This document shows, piece after piece, positions 16,878 through 24,336 of a DNA stretch of 38,677 nt; position 1 is the first letter of the stretch; every line of letters begins with the position of its first letter. Source of the DNA: Flammeovirgaceae bacterium UBA6059 (lineage in GTDB: Bacteria > Bacteroidota > Bacteroidia > Cytophagales > Cyclobacteriaceae); NCBI GenBank assembly GCA_002435755.1, contig DIYH01000020.1, forward strand, positions 1 to 38,677. Reading direction: 5' to 3'. Under the pieces are notes generated by a model. It was not told the origin of the DNA. It worked only from the letters and a program-made list of their open reading frames with translations, and did no database searches. Both the position numbers and the translations under genes were made by a program.

Positions 16878-18136
16878 TACTTTGCGTATTTTAAGTCCAT
16901 TTTATAATTACTGGAGGCCAGGTAAAAAAATAGAGTGGCCAAAGACCCACTGACAAAAATGATACAGAATGCCCACCTCAGGCTTAGTTGCCCATACGTG
17001 GGAGTTAACAAATCACTTAGCAGACCAACGGATAAAGGTCCTAAGCCCAGGCCGATCAAGTTGAGTATTAAAAACAGTACCGAAGAAGCGAAGGCCCGCA
17101 TCCTGGCATTGACCAAATTCTGAGTCACAGCGATGGCAGGTGCTAAATTAAACGCCATTAGAAAGACGGATAAAAATAGCATCGCCAGTGCCCAATAGAT
17201 ATTGCTTGTAAAGATAGCTATCGCAAATGGCATGCATCCTGCAAAACCGGAGATCATAGGTACCCACAAATGCCAACGCACATCCTTCGCAGCAAAGCGG
17301 TCCGCTGTGTATCCACCAAGAAATGTACCAGCACCGCCCCCGACACCCAAGACCAGACCTAGGGTATAACCGGCCATAGCAATATCCATCCCGTGCACCC
17401 TCTGGAGAAATGATGGCATGAAGTTGCCTGTGCCATAAGTCCCAAAGGCCATGAATCCTGCACCTAGTGCCACAAAAACGAAGGACTTACTGACGAATAA
17501 GGCTTTGAATACGTCCATCAGCCTCGGCATGTCATCTTTCGTACTGAGGGCATCCGACTGACCTCTTATGGGCTCCTTTACCGTAAAGTAGAGGATGGCT
17601 GCCAATACCATCCCCGGTAGGCCAATGGCATAAAATGTGATCCTCCAGCCATAGAGTTTAGCAATGACTCCACCCACTACGAAACCCAATAGTACGCCGA
17701 TATAAACACCCGTGGAGTAAATGGCGAGTGCTGTCCCTCGTCTTTCAGGTGGGAAATAATCCGAGATGATCGAGTGCGAGGGTGGACTTCCACCAGCCTC
17801 TCCAATCCCTACGCCGACGCGGGCCAACAATAGCTGGAAAAAGCTGGTCACAGATCCTGAGATGGCGGTCATAAACGACCAGACAGTCAAACTTGCCACT
17901 ACGATATTCTTCCTGTTCATCCTATCGGCCAAATGGGCAATCGGCAGACCCATAGTCACATATAAAGCTGCAAAAGCCAAACCGGTCAAAAGGCCCAGCT
18001 GGGTATCACTCAAGTCTAGATCAGCTTTGATTGGTTCCGATAGGATAACCAATATCTGTCGATCAATAAAATTGAAAGTGTAGACCGCAGTGAGTATAAA
18101 AAGTACATAGGCTTTATTCTGAGTGACTTTTTCCAT
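16877..18136 (-). CDS. MFS transporter, Spinster-like
   Basis: A 12-helix major facilitator of about 419 aa. FNFIDRQILVIL in helix 1, HLADRMNRKNIV in the helix 2-3 loop and GVGIGEAGGSPPSHSIISDYFPPE-type sequence in helices 4-5 (key stretch GIGEAGGSPPSHSI) are hallmarks of the Spinster-like MFS group common in marine bacteria. The ATG at 18136 is used; an in-frame TTG at 18166 would add ten residues. First gene of a leftward operon with a deiminase lipoprotein (1-nt overlap) and DUF885, so it likely moves a product or substrate of those envelope enzymes. Direction and substrate unknown. Confidence 0.87.
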   Translation of the reverse strand: MEKVTQNKAYVLFILTAVYTFNFIDRQILVILSEPIKADLDLSDTQLGLLTGLAFAALYVTMGLPIAHLADRMNRKNIVVASLTVWSFMTAISGSVTSFFQLLLARVGVGIGEAGGSPPSHSIISDYFPPERRGTALAIYSTGVYIGVLLGFVVGGVIAKLYGWRITFYAIGLPGMVLAAILYFTVKEPIRGQSDALSTKDDMPRLMDVFKALFVSKSFVFVALGAGFMAFGTYGTGNFMPSFLQRVHGMDIAMAGYTLGLVLGVGGGAGTFLGGYTADRFAAKDVRWHLWVPMISGFAGCMPFAIAIFTSNIYWALAMLFLSVFLMAFNLAPAIAVTQNLVNARMRAFASSVLFLILNLIGLGLGPLSVGLLSDLLTPTYGQLSLRWAFCIIFVSGSLATLFFYLASSNYKMDLKYAK

Positions 18137-18211
18137 AGTGCTATTTCTTTGGTTGTAAACTTTCAATGAGACAACTCAAAATGACGCTGCGCTATAATAG
18201 GCCGACGGGTG

Positions 18212-18391
18212 CTACCCGCCAGCCTTCCTTCCACTTGCTGATCCTGGTCTTGAAGAGGAATTAACCAGTTTATTCATGTATTGCCATAATACTGTGATCA
18301 AGAGGATCATCAGATATCCCAAACAGAAGATGTTAGGCATCATTTTGATGTTTTGATTATGTCTTCCCATAAAGAGATTTTGGTGATTCAT
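18212..18391 (-). CDS. Possible small single-span membrane protein (59 aa)
   Basis: An ATG at 18391 opens a 59-codon frame with one hydrophobic helix, IFCLGYLMILLITVLWQYM, followed by a Ser/Arg/Gly-rich tail. It lies in the 519-nt gap between the response regulator and the MFS gene, on the same strand as both, and ends 75 nt before the MFS start. No Shine-Dalgarno or known family is seen. The remaining part of the gap, 18392-18612, shows no other feature I can support. Confidence 0.35.
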   Translation of the reverse strand: MNHQNLFMGRHNQNIKMMPNIFCLGYLMILLITVLWQYMNKLVNSSSRPGSASGRKAGG

Positions 18392-18612
18392 ACAAGTACT
18401 ATTTATCGCAGATTATCTATTCCCAAGAGCGGCAGTAGTGTAATTCTGGGTCTGGAGAATACGGATTAATAGTTCAAATGAGTCGCACAGTAAGAGGGAA
18501 TCATAATACCCTAGGACGAATGCCTCAAATGAATGTCCCAAACTGCGCATTAGGTTACCGAAGCATCTAAATGAAAAAGTCTGTGCAAAGCAGCAATAAT
18601 GTGATGGTGGCT

Positions 18613-18639
18613 AAAAAAAGGAACACTTTACAAAAGTGC
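18613..18639 (-). terminator. Rho-independent terminator after the LytTR response regulator
   Basis: On the minus strand CACTTT and AAAGTG (18624-18629 and 18633-18638) form a short stem with a 3-nt loop, extended by one G-U pair. It is followed by TTCCTTTTTTT. It lies 17 nt past the stop codon of the response regulator gene, so the kinase-regulator transcript should end here. Confidence 0.65.
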
Positions 18640-18655
18640 GCCAGCTTATATAGGC

Positions 18656-19384
18656 TTAGAGCGTTTTGAGTCTACCTAGAAGCTCGGTCTTTGCTTCTTT
18701 GGTGATCGGAATGACCTTCTCTCCTACTTGAACATGGCTGGTAGCGACCTCTCCTACATGTTGGAGATTGATAATATAGGAGCGATGAACCCTCAGGAAG
18801 TGCGGATTGACCAGCTTTTCTTCAATGGCCTTAAGCGTACCAACCATCACATAGGTCTGGCCTCTGGTATGGATATGGCTGTAGTTGCGATCCGCCTCGA
18901 TGTGGTAGATGTCCTCAAGTAGCACAGGGCTAAGCTTATCATGGTGCCGAACGAAAATCCGATCTTCCAACACTGTCTCAGAGGGTTGAGCTGACCGGAG
19001 CTCAGATACCTCGCTATCGGTGACGGTCAGCTCAATGGCTCGCTTTAGGTCAAGTTTTTTGTATGGCTTAGATATAAAGGCCTTTGGACGAACGTGCTTC
19101 GATCTATTGAAGTGATAATCATCCGAGTTGGAGGTAAGAAAGATGATCGGTGTATCATGCCGCTCACGAATCACTTCAGCAGTCTCGATACCGTCGAGCT
19201 TGCCTTTTAGCTGTATGTCAAGGATGATGATATCCGGTGGGTCATTGTCGACGTGACTAATAGCGTCCTCTCCTCTCGGTAGTAACCCACAGACATCATA
19301 CCCAAGGTCCGAGATCTGCATGGAGAGGTTGGCACCTATCACCATCTCATCTTCCACTATCAGTATTTTCACCTGATCCTTCAT
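18656..19384 (-). CDS. LytTR-family response regulator
   Basis: A two-component regulator of 242 aa. The receiver domain (about 5-125) has the acidic pocket IVEDE, phospho-acceptor Asp56 in IIILDIQLKG, the Thr/Ser switch in FLTSN and Lys106 in FISKPYKK. The LytTR DNA-binding domain (about 138-242) has EDIYHIEADRNYSHIHT and FLRVHRSYIINL. It begins 1 nt after the histidine kinase ends, so the pair is co-expressed. LytTR sites are not recognisable by eye here, so targets are unknown; the MFS operon immediately downstream is a natural candidate. Confidence 0.93.
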   Translation of the reverse strand: MKDQVKILIVEDEMVIGANLSMQISDLGYDVCGLLPRGEDAISHVDNDPPDIIILDIQLKGKLDGIETAEVIRERHDTPIIFLTSNSDDYHFNRSKHVRPKAFISKPYKKLDLKRAIELTVTDSEVSELRSAQPSETVLEDRIFVRHHDKLSPVLLEDIYHIEADRNYSHIHTRGQTYVMVGTLKAIEEKLVNPHFLRVHRSYIINLQHVGEVATSHVQVGEKVIPITKEAKTELLGRLKTL

Positions 19385-19385
19385 G

Positions 19386-21305
19386 CTATGAGGCTGTATC
19401 TAGTTTGAACCTAAAGGAGGTACGGGTACCCTGATCTACCACTTCGCTCATCACGCCCTGAAGCTGGGCGGTGAGTAGCTGTATCAACTGAGAGCCAAAG
19501 CCTGTACCCTCTGCAGGCTCCCCAATACGCTTACCGATACCATTGTCCGATACATCCAGGACTAGTGTATCCTGCTCTTTTTTGAGACTCACTTGTACTA
19601 CGCCATCAGTTTCTTGAGGAAAAGCGTATTTGATAGCATTGGTGAGCAGTTCGTTGACGATCAGCCCTAGTGGAACGGCCGTATCAATATCGAGTTCCAG
19701 GTCATCCATGACACATTCGATCTTCACCTTTTCTTCGGCATTGAAGCTATCCAGTATACCTTCTCCGAGATTAACAAAATAGTCTCTCATCTCTATGCTT
19801 CCTAGGTTATCTCCTTGGTACAGCTTCTGATGAATGATCCCCATCGACTGTACCCGATTCTGACTGGCAATCATAGCATCTCGAGTTTTGCCATCTTCTA
19901 GCTGTGCGGACTGAAGTGATATGAGGCTCTTGACCATTTCCAGGTTATTCTTGACCCTGTGGTGGATCTCTTTGAGCAGTAATTCGTTTTGCTGATTACG
20001 CTTGTCTAGCTCCTTGTTCACTTCATTAAGTATTGTGTTCTGCCTCTGACGTCTAAGGTAGAAGAAGACAAGGCCTGTTATAATCACACAAAGCAATACG
20101 CCGACTACAATGTAAAAGGTTTGCCTTTGTTGTTGCTGAGCTAGTTCCATCTGTTGGTTGGCAATGGTCGTCTCTTTTTTTGCTGATTGGTATTTGCTCT
20201 CCATATCCGCAGCAAGTGCTTCCTTTTCCATATTGAAGATAGTATCCTTCAACTGCTTGTATCGCTTGTAGTAGGCTAGTGCTACTGCGGGTTGATCCAT
20301 TTGCTCATAAATTTCAGACAGCACTTCGTAGTTCTGCATACGGCGGTCGTTATTATTGGTCAATTTCGCTAGGGCTAAACTCTCCATTGCATAATGTAGC
20401 GCGCTATCATATTCACCCAGGGTAGCGTGTAAATCAGACAGTCTCTGTGTGGTATGAGCAATGCCATTGCGGTTATTAATACTCCGCTTTATCGAAAGTG
20501 ATTGATGAAAATAGTTTTGTGCTGAGTCATATAGATTCATCCCCAAATAGCCTTCTCCAATATTGTTGAGATTGATCCCAATCCCAAAATCATCTTGATT
20601 AGCTATATCGATCTCCAGGGCTTGCCTGGCATAGTATATACCTTTTTCATAATCACCCATATTTTCGTAGGCAGTACCAATGTTCGTATAATCCACACTC
20701 ATTCCAAAAGCGTTGTTATTCGCTTTTTCTATCTCTAGGGACTTAAAAAAATACTCCAAAGCCTTGTCCAGTTCACCCTTTTGTCGATAGACATGGCCAA
20801 TGTTACCAAAAGAGGAGGCGAGATCGAATCCTCCTAGCCTTTCCTTGATTTCTAACGAGATGAAGTAGCTGGACAATGACTTAGTATATTCACTTTGCCT
20901 TCGATAGATGTTACCAATATTGTTGTAAACACTGGCAAGCGACCTATCATCGTTTAACTCAGTGAAAATATCTTTTGACCGTAGTGTCAAATCAAGTGCA
21001 GTGGCTAGACGCGCAGATTGCGTATAGCTATTTCCAAGGTTTTTGTAGGCATTCGCCAATAAAGACCTGTCCTCCAGACCTATCGCCAAATCGACTGCCT
21101 GGTCTCCGTAAGCTACTGAAGCCTCAAAATCAGATTGGGCTGTCAGGTAGCACAGGTCGATCAAGGCTGTCACCCGTTCCTCACCTTTTAAATCAGGGAG
21201 GACGGTCGTTAAACTATCGATCTTATCTTTTTTCTGAGCTTGACAAAAAAGGGTATACAGAAACAACAACGGAAGTAGGGCCCATGACCTAACTGATTGG
21301 GCCAT
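19386..21305 (-). CDS. TPR-containing sensor histidine kinase (HisKA_2 type)
   Basis: A membrane histidine kinase of about 639 aa from the ATG at 21305; an in-frame TTG at 21350 is less likely. Order: signal peptide (SWALLPLLFLYTLFCQAQ), about seven to eight tetratricopeptide repeats in the periplasm (repeats of the type NIGNIYRRQSEYTKSLSSYF), a coiled segment with LAQQQQRQ, one membrane helix (FYIVVGVLLCVIITGLVFF), the dimerisation helix with the phospho-His in KEIHHRVKNNLEMVKSL, and an HATPase domain with NELLTNAIKYAF and DNGIGKR. It pairs with the LytTR regulator downstream. The TPR part probably senses a periplasmic protein or peptide; ligand unknown. Confidence 0.92.
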   Translation of the reverse strand: MAQSVRSWALLPLLFLYTLFCQAQKKDKIDSLTTVLPDLKGEERVTALIDLCYLTAQSDFEASVAYGDQAVDLAIGLEDRSLLANAYKNLGNSYTQSARLATALDLTLRSKDIFTELNDDRSLASVYNNIGNIYRRQSEYTKSLSSYFISLEIKERLGGFDLASSFGNIGHVYRQKGELDKALEYFFKSLEIEKANNNAFGMSVDYTNIGTAYENMGDYEKGIYYARQALEIDIANQDDFGIGINLNNIGEGYLGMNLYDSAQNYFHQSLSIKRSINNRNGIAHTTQRLSDLHATLGEYDSALHYAMESLALAKLTNNNDRRMQNYEVLSEIYEQMDQPAVALAYYKRYKQLKDTIFNMEKEALAADMESKYQSAKKETTIANQQMELAQQQQRQTFYIVVGVLLCVIITGLVFFYLRRQRQNTILNEVNKELDKRNQQNELLLKEIHHRVKNNLEMVKSLISLQSAQLEDGKTRDAMIASQNRVQSMGIIHQKLYQGDNLGSIEMRDYFVNLGEGILDSFNAEEKVKIECVMDDLELDIDTAVPLGLIVNELLTNAIKYAFPQETDGVVQVSLKKEQDTLVLDVSDNGIGKRIGEPAEGTGFGSQLIQLLTAQLQGVMSEVVDQGTRTSFRFKLDTAS

Positions 21306-21605
21306 TATGGCAGTCAAGAGACTTGATACAGGCCGATAGAAGTGTTTCAAAACACAGAAAGGTTTCCATACTGTTTATGACTATTAAAAAGATCTCTGAG
21401 ATTCATGATCCTCCATGCACGTAACACTTTATAAAGTTACAGAAAGTGGCCCTTAGGACAACATTGCTCGGTAATAACCACACTCTTTTTGTTTATCCTG
21501 AAATACACGAACATTTTGGTTAAGCAAAGAGCCCTACAGTCACTCGCAGTAAAGGCCAGATTGTTCATTGTGATTCTTTCGTACCAAGGAACCCTCATTC
21601 TCGAC
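21306..21605. other. Gap between kinase start and pdxA remnant
   Basis: These 300 nt hold the upstream region of the histidine kinase gene (promoter not identified; no clear TAnnTTTG on the minus strand). The segment from about 21555 may be a heavily decayed extension of the pdxA copy: the frame reads FIVILSYQGTLI, distantly like PdxA's GVLAMYHDQGLTPF with a two-residue gap. That match is weak and not counted as part of the remnant. Confidence 0.4.
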
Positions 21606-21722
21606 ACAGCGTATAGCATTGCTGGTAAGAATATGGCGTGCAAAAGCTCGATGAGAGCAGCCTTATACATTGCACGAGACATGGTTTTATTGAGAGAAGA
21701 AGCTGCCACTGCATCAGTCTAA
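21606..21722 (+). pseudogene. pdxA: pdxA 3'-end remnant
   Basis: Reads TAYSIAGKNMACKSSMRAAL and on to a TAA at 21720-21722, colinear with the last ~40 residues of PdxA. Over the 27 best residues 22 are identical to the intact copy at 10 kb, and at DNA level I count 21 differences in 81 bases, most of them synonymous. The 14-mer GCATTGCTGGTAAG is identical at 10905-10918 and 21616-21629. No PdxA catalytic region precedes it, so it cannot be functional. It lies 90 nt upstream of DUF177, exactly where pdxA sits in related genomes. Confidence 0.85.
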
Positions 21723-21785
21723 TTGAGGTGAGGGTTAACTCAATTTAGTATTCACTCATTTCTAAATATTTCGAACTAATTTTTA

Positions 21786-21812
21786 TAAATTTGCGCTCCT
21801 ATTGGGAGAGGT
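21786..21812 (+). promoter_or_regulatory. DUF177-rpmF promoter and ribosome binding site
   Basis: TAAATTTG at 21786-21793 matches the Bacteroidota -7 consensus TAnnTTTG exactly. The -33 element is poor (TTTC near 21759). GGGAGAGGT directly before the ATG at 21813 is an unusually strong Shine-Dalgarno for this genome and fixes the start. The 10-mer AATTTGCGCT here is also found in the pdxA promoter region at 9946-9955. Confidence 0.6.
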
Positions 21813-22328
21813 ATGTCCTGGAGTACACTCAAAGCGTTCAATATTGATATTTATAAGCTCTCTAACAAGAAGCATGACTATCAATTTGACTGGGATGATG
21901 GCCTTTTTATAATAGCCGAGAATAGCCTCGTCCAGAAGGGAAAAGGCAAATGTGACTTGGTGCTAGACAAATCTGAAACGATGATCACACTCGATTTCAG
22001 TATCGACGGAGTGGTTGAATTGACCTGCGACAGAAGTCTGGAGCAATTCGATCATCCAATAGTGCTAGAAAAGCATCTGATATTGAAGTTAGGAGATGAG
22101 AACATCGAATTGGATGAAGACCTGATGATGATACACAGAGACACTCAGCAAATTAATATCGCCGAGTATCTGTATGAATATATTTCACTGGCCATCCCTA
22201 TGAAGAGATTGCATCCTGATCTGAAAGAAGAAGATGAAGGAGTAGTCTACTATACAGAGACAGCACCAGGTGAAGAACAAACGAATGAAGATGACCCTCG
22301 ATGGGCAGCTTTAAAGAAACTTAAATAA
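21813..22328 (+). CDS. DUF177 (YceD) family protein
   Basis: YceD/DUF177 proteins are almost always encoded directly before rpmF and are implicated in 23S rRNA or ribosome biogenesis. The 171-aa protein has KAFNIDIYKLSNKKHDY at the start, GVVELTCDRSLEQFDHPI (DUF177 core, usually with a Cys in ELTCDR), and ends with the conserved DDPRWAALKKLK. It is preceded by its own promoter and strong Shine-Dalgarno. rpmF follows after 21 nt. Confidence 0.9.
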   Translation: MSWSTLKAFNIDIYKLSNKKHDYQFDWDDGLFIIAENSLVQKGKGKCDLVLDKSETMITLDFSIDGVVELTCDRSLEQFDHPIVLEKHLILKLGDENIELDEDLMMIHRDTQQINIAEYLYEYISLAIPMKRLHPDLKEEDEGVVYYTETAPGEEQTNEDDPRWAALKKLK

Positions 22329-22349
22329 GAGAATAAACAGTACATAGAA

Positions 22350-22541
22350 ATGGCGCATCCTAAAAGAAAAACATCGAAGACAAGAAGGGATAAAAGAAGG
22401 ACCCACTACAAAGCGACACCCAAAAATTTCGTGATCTGTCCTACCACAGGTGAAGCTCACCTGCCACACAGAGCTTTCTGGTACGAGGGTAAGCTATACT
22501 ACAAAGGCCAGGTGGTAATGGAAGAGGAAGTGCTCGCCTAA
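22350..22541 (+). CDS. rpmF: 50S ribosomal protein L32
   Basis: Component of the large ribosomal subunit. The 63-aa protein begins MAHPKRKTSKTRRDKRRTHY, the classic L32 start, and continues with TGEAHLPHRAFW. Only one Cys (ICPTTG) is present, so it lacks the four-Cys zinc ribbon found in some L32 versions. Follows DUF177 by 21 nt and is followed by a terminator. Confidence 0.97.
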   Translation: MAHPKRKTSKTRRDKRRTHYKATPKNFVICPTTGEAHLPHRAFWYEGKLYYKGQVVMEEEVLA

Positions 22542-22566
22542 TTCTAATATACTTGTAGTTTGATTC

Positions 22567-22596
22567 AGTCTGTCTATTGGCAGACTTTGTTGTTTT
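22567..22596 (+). terminator. Rho-independent terminator after rpmF
   Basis: AGTCTGTC (22567-22574) pairs with GGCAGACT (22579-22586) around loop TATT, an 8-bp stem with one G-U pair. It is followed by TTGTTGTTTT. It lies 25 nt past the rpmF stop and separates the DUF177-rpmF transcript from fabH, although some read-through is possible. Confidence 0.75.
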
Positions 22597-22657
22597 AATG
22601 AGTATTAATTAGCTTCTTTGAAGCCACTTTAGCGCTAGTGCTGAGTGACCCAGAAAT

Positions 22658-22684
22658 GATTAAGTCAGTCAAACACACTTAATC
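22658..22684. promoter_or_regulatory. Inverted repeat upstream of fabH, candidate operator
   Basis: GATTAAGT (22658-22665) and ACTTAATC (22677-22684) are perfect inverted repeats separated by 11 nt, and the right arm ends 17 nt before the fabH ATG. No T-run follows, so termination is unlikely. Its place suggests an operator for a fatty-acid-synthesis regulator, or an RNA hairpin in the fabH leader. A second imperfect palindrome, AGCGCTAGTGCT, lies at 22631-22642. Confidence 0.4.
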
Positions 22685-22701
22685 GTCAAGAAGAATTATT
22701 A

Positions 22702-23700
22702 ATGAGTACTATCCAAGCAGCCATTACAGCTATTCAGGGCTACTTACCTGACTATGTCCTTACCAATAAAGAACTTGAAACTATAGTTGATACCACAGAT
22801 GAGTGGATCACCTCGCGTACCGGCATCAAGCAACGCCATATACTCAAAGGTGAAAATCAGGGCACTTCGGTAATCGGCATCAATGCTATAAACGGCTTAT
22901 TGGAAAAAACTGGCACAAAGGCAGAAGAGATCGACATGATCATCTGTGCAACCACCACACCAGACCTTGCCTTTCCTGCTACTGCAAATATTATAGCCAA
23001 CAAGGTTGGCGCAATCAATTCATTCGGGTACGACCTTAACGCAGCGTGCTCAGGTTTTTTGTATGCTTTGACCACTGCTTCCCAATTCATTGAAACCGGG
23101 AAGTACAAGAAGGTCATAGTGGTAGGCGCAGACAAAATGTCTTCCATCATTGATTACGAAGACCGAACAACTTGTATCATTTTTGGTGATGGTGGTGGAG
23201 CTGTGCTACTCGAACCAAGCACAAACGGGCTGGGTATCCAAGACGCCATTCTTCATAGCGATGGATCAGGAGAGCCACATTTGCACATGAAGGCAGGAGG
23301 TAGTCGTAAGCCTGCTTCGCATGAGACGATAGATGCGAAAGAGCATTATGTCTATCAGGAAGGCTCTTCAGTTTTCAAGTTCGCCGTTACCAATATGGCA
23401 GAGGTCGCAGCTGACATCATGACCAAGAATAACCTTACAGCCAAAGACGTAGCATACCTTGTACCTCATCAGGCCAATAAGCGCATCATAGATGCTACAG
23501 CAAAACGAATGGGTATAGGTGACGAAAAAGTAATGCTTAACATAGAACGTTACGGTAATACTACTTCAGGTACTATCCCATTATGTCTATGGGATTACGA
23601 AAGCAAGCTCAAAAAGGGTGACAATCTGATTTTGGCTGCTTTCGGAGGTGGATTTACCTGGGGAGCTGTATACTTGAAATGGGCATATGATCTTCAATAA
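22702..23700 (+). CDS. fabH: 3-oxoacyl-ACP synthase III (KAS III)
   Basis: Condenses acetyl-CoA with malonyl-ACP to start fatty acid synthesis. The 332-aa protein has the full catalytic triad: Cys116 in LNAACSGFLYAL, His256 in VPHQANKRI and Asn286 in RYGNTTSGTIP. The N-terminal DTTDEWITSRTGIKQRH and the C-terminal AFGGGFTWGAVYLKW are typical. In many other bacteria plsX lies between rpmF and fabH; it is absent here. Followed by efp after 23 nt. Confidence 0.96.
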   Translation: MSTIQAAITAIQGYLPDYVLTNKELETIVDTTDEWITSRTGIKQRHILKGENQGTSVIGINAINGLLEKTGTKAEEIDMIICATTTPDLAFPATANIIANKVGAINSFGYDLNAACSGFLYALTTASQFIETGKYKKVIVVGADKMSSIIDYEDRTTCIIFGDGGGAVLLEPSTNGLGIQDAILHSDGSGEPHLHMKAGGSRKPASHETIDAKEHYVYQEGSSVFKFAVTNMAEVAADIMTKNNLTAKDVAYLVPHQANKRIIDATAKRMGIGDEKVMLNIERYGNTTSGTIPLCLWDYESKLKKGDNLILAAFGGGFTWGAVYLKWAYDLQ

Positions 23701-23723
23701 CTAACTTTAGAAACAATATCAAT

Positions 23724-24287
23724 ATGGCTACTACTGCAGATATTAGAAACGGACTTTGTATTGAATTCAATCATGATCTATTTACCATTATTGAATTCCA
23801 ACATGTGAAGCCTGGCAAAGGCCCGGCTTTTGTCCGCACCAAGCTTAAGAGTCTCACTACTGGTAAAGTAATAGACAATACATTCTCGGCAGGACATAAA
23901 ATTACTACTGCCAGAATCGAGAGAAGACCTCACCAGTTTCTTTACAAAGATGATTTGGGCTACCATTTTATGGATAGCAGCACTTTCGATCAGGTGGCTA
24001 TTCCTGAGGAGCTGATCACTGGCTCACAATATCTGAAAGACGGTCTGGAGGTAGATGTACTAGTACATGCCGAACTGGAGAAAATACTAACTTGCGAATT
24101 GCCGCAGCATGTGGAGATGGTCGTCACCTATACCGAACCAGGCATCAAAGGTGATACCGCTACTAATGCCACCAAGCCAGCAACAGTTGAGACCGGGGCA
24201 GTAGTGCAAGTACCCCTATTCATCAATCAAGATGAAAAGATCAAGATCAGCACTGTGACTAACTCGTACGTAGAACGAGTAAAATAA
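23724..24287 (+). CDS. efp: Translation elongation factor P
   Basis: Binds between the P and E sites and relieves stalling at polyproline stretches. The 187-aa protein has three beta-barrel domains. The tip of domain I reads HVKPGKGPAF, with Lys32 as the residue normally modified or inserted near the P-site tRNA. The C-terminal EKIKISTVTNSYVERVK fits the EF-P signature (the TxxYxxR pattern). Lies 23 nt after fabH in the same direction. Confidence 0.97.
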   Translation: MATTADIRNGLCIEFNHDLFTIIEFQHVKPGKGPAFVRTKLKSLTTGKVIDNTFSAGHKITTARIERRPHQFLYKDDLGYHFMDSSTFDQVAIPEELITGSQYLKDGLEVDVLVHAELEKILTCELPQHVEMVVTYTEPGIKGDTATNATKPATVETGAVVQVPLFINQDEKIKISTVTNSYVERVK

Positions 24288-24336
24288 ACAACATTTAAGG
24301 GCCCAAGCCCGCAACCAAACTCAAATTCAGCACCCT

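Noticed and set aside
18201..18220. Hairpin GGCGGGT/ACCCGTC at the end of the small membrane ORF
   Set aside because: Seven-pair stem with a 3-nt loop but no T-run on either strand; may be chance in a GC-rich patch.
11012..21605. Transposase, integrase or insertion-sequence ends in the accessory block
   Set aside because: I looked for integrase or transposase motifs and terminal inverted repeats and found none; only the pdxA duplication marks the borders.
21437..21709. Leftward 90-codon ORF over the pdxA remnant
   Set aside because: It is antisense to the pdxA remnant; the forward frame matches PdxA residue by residue while this frame has no family features.
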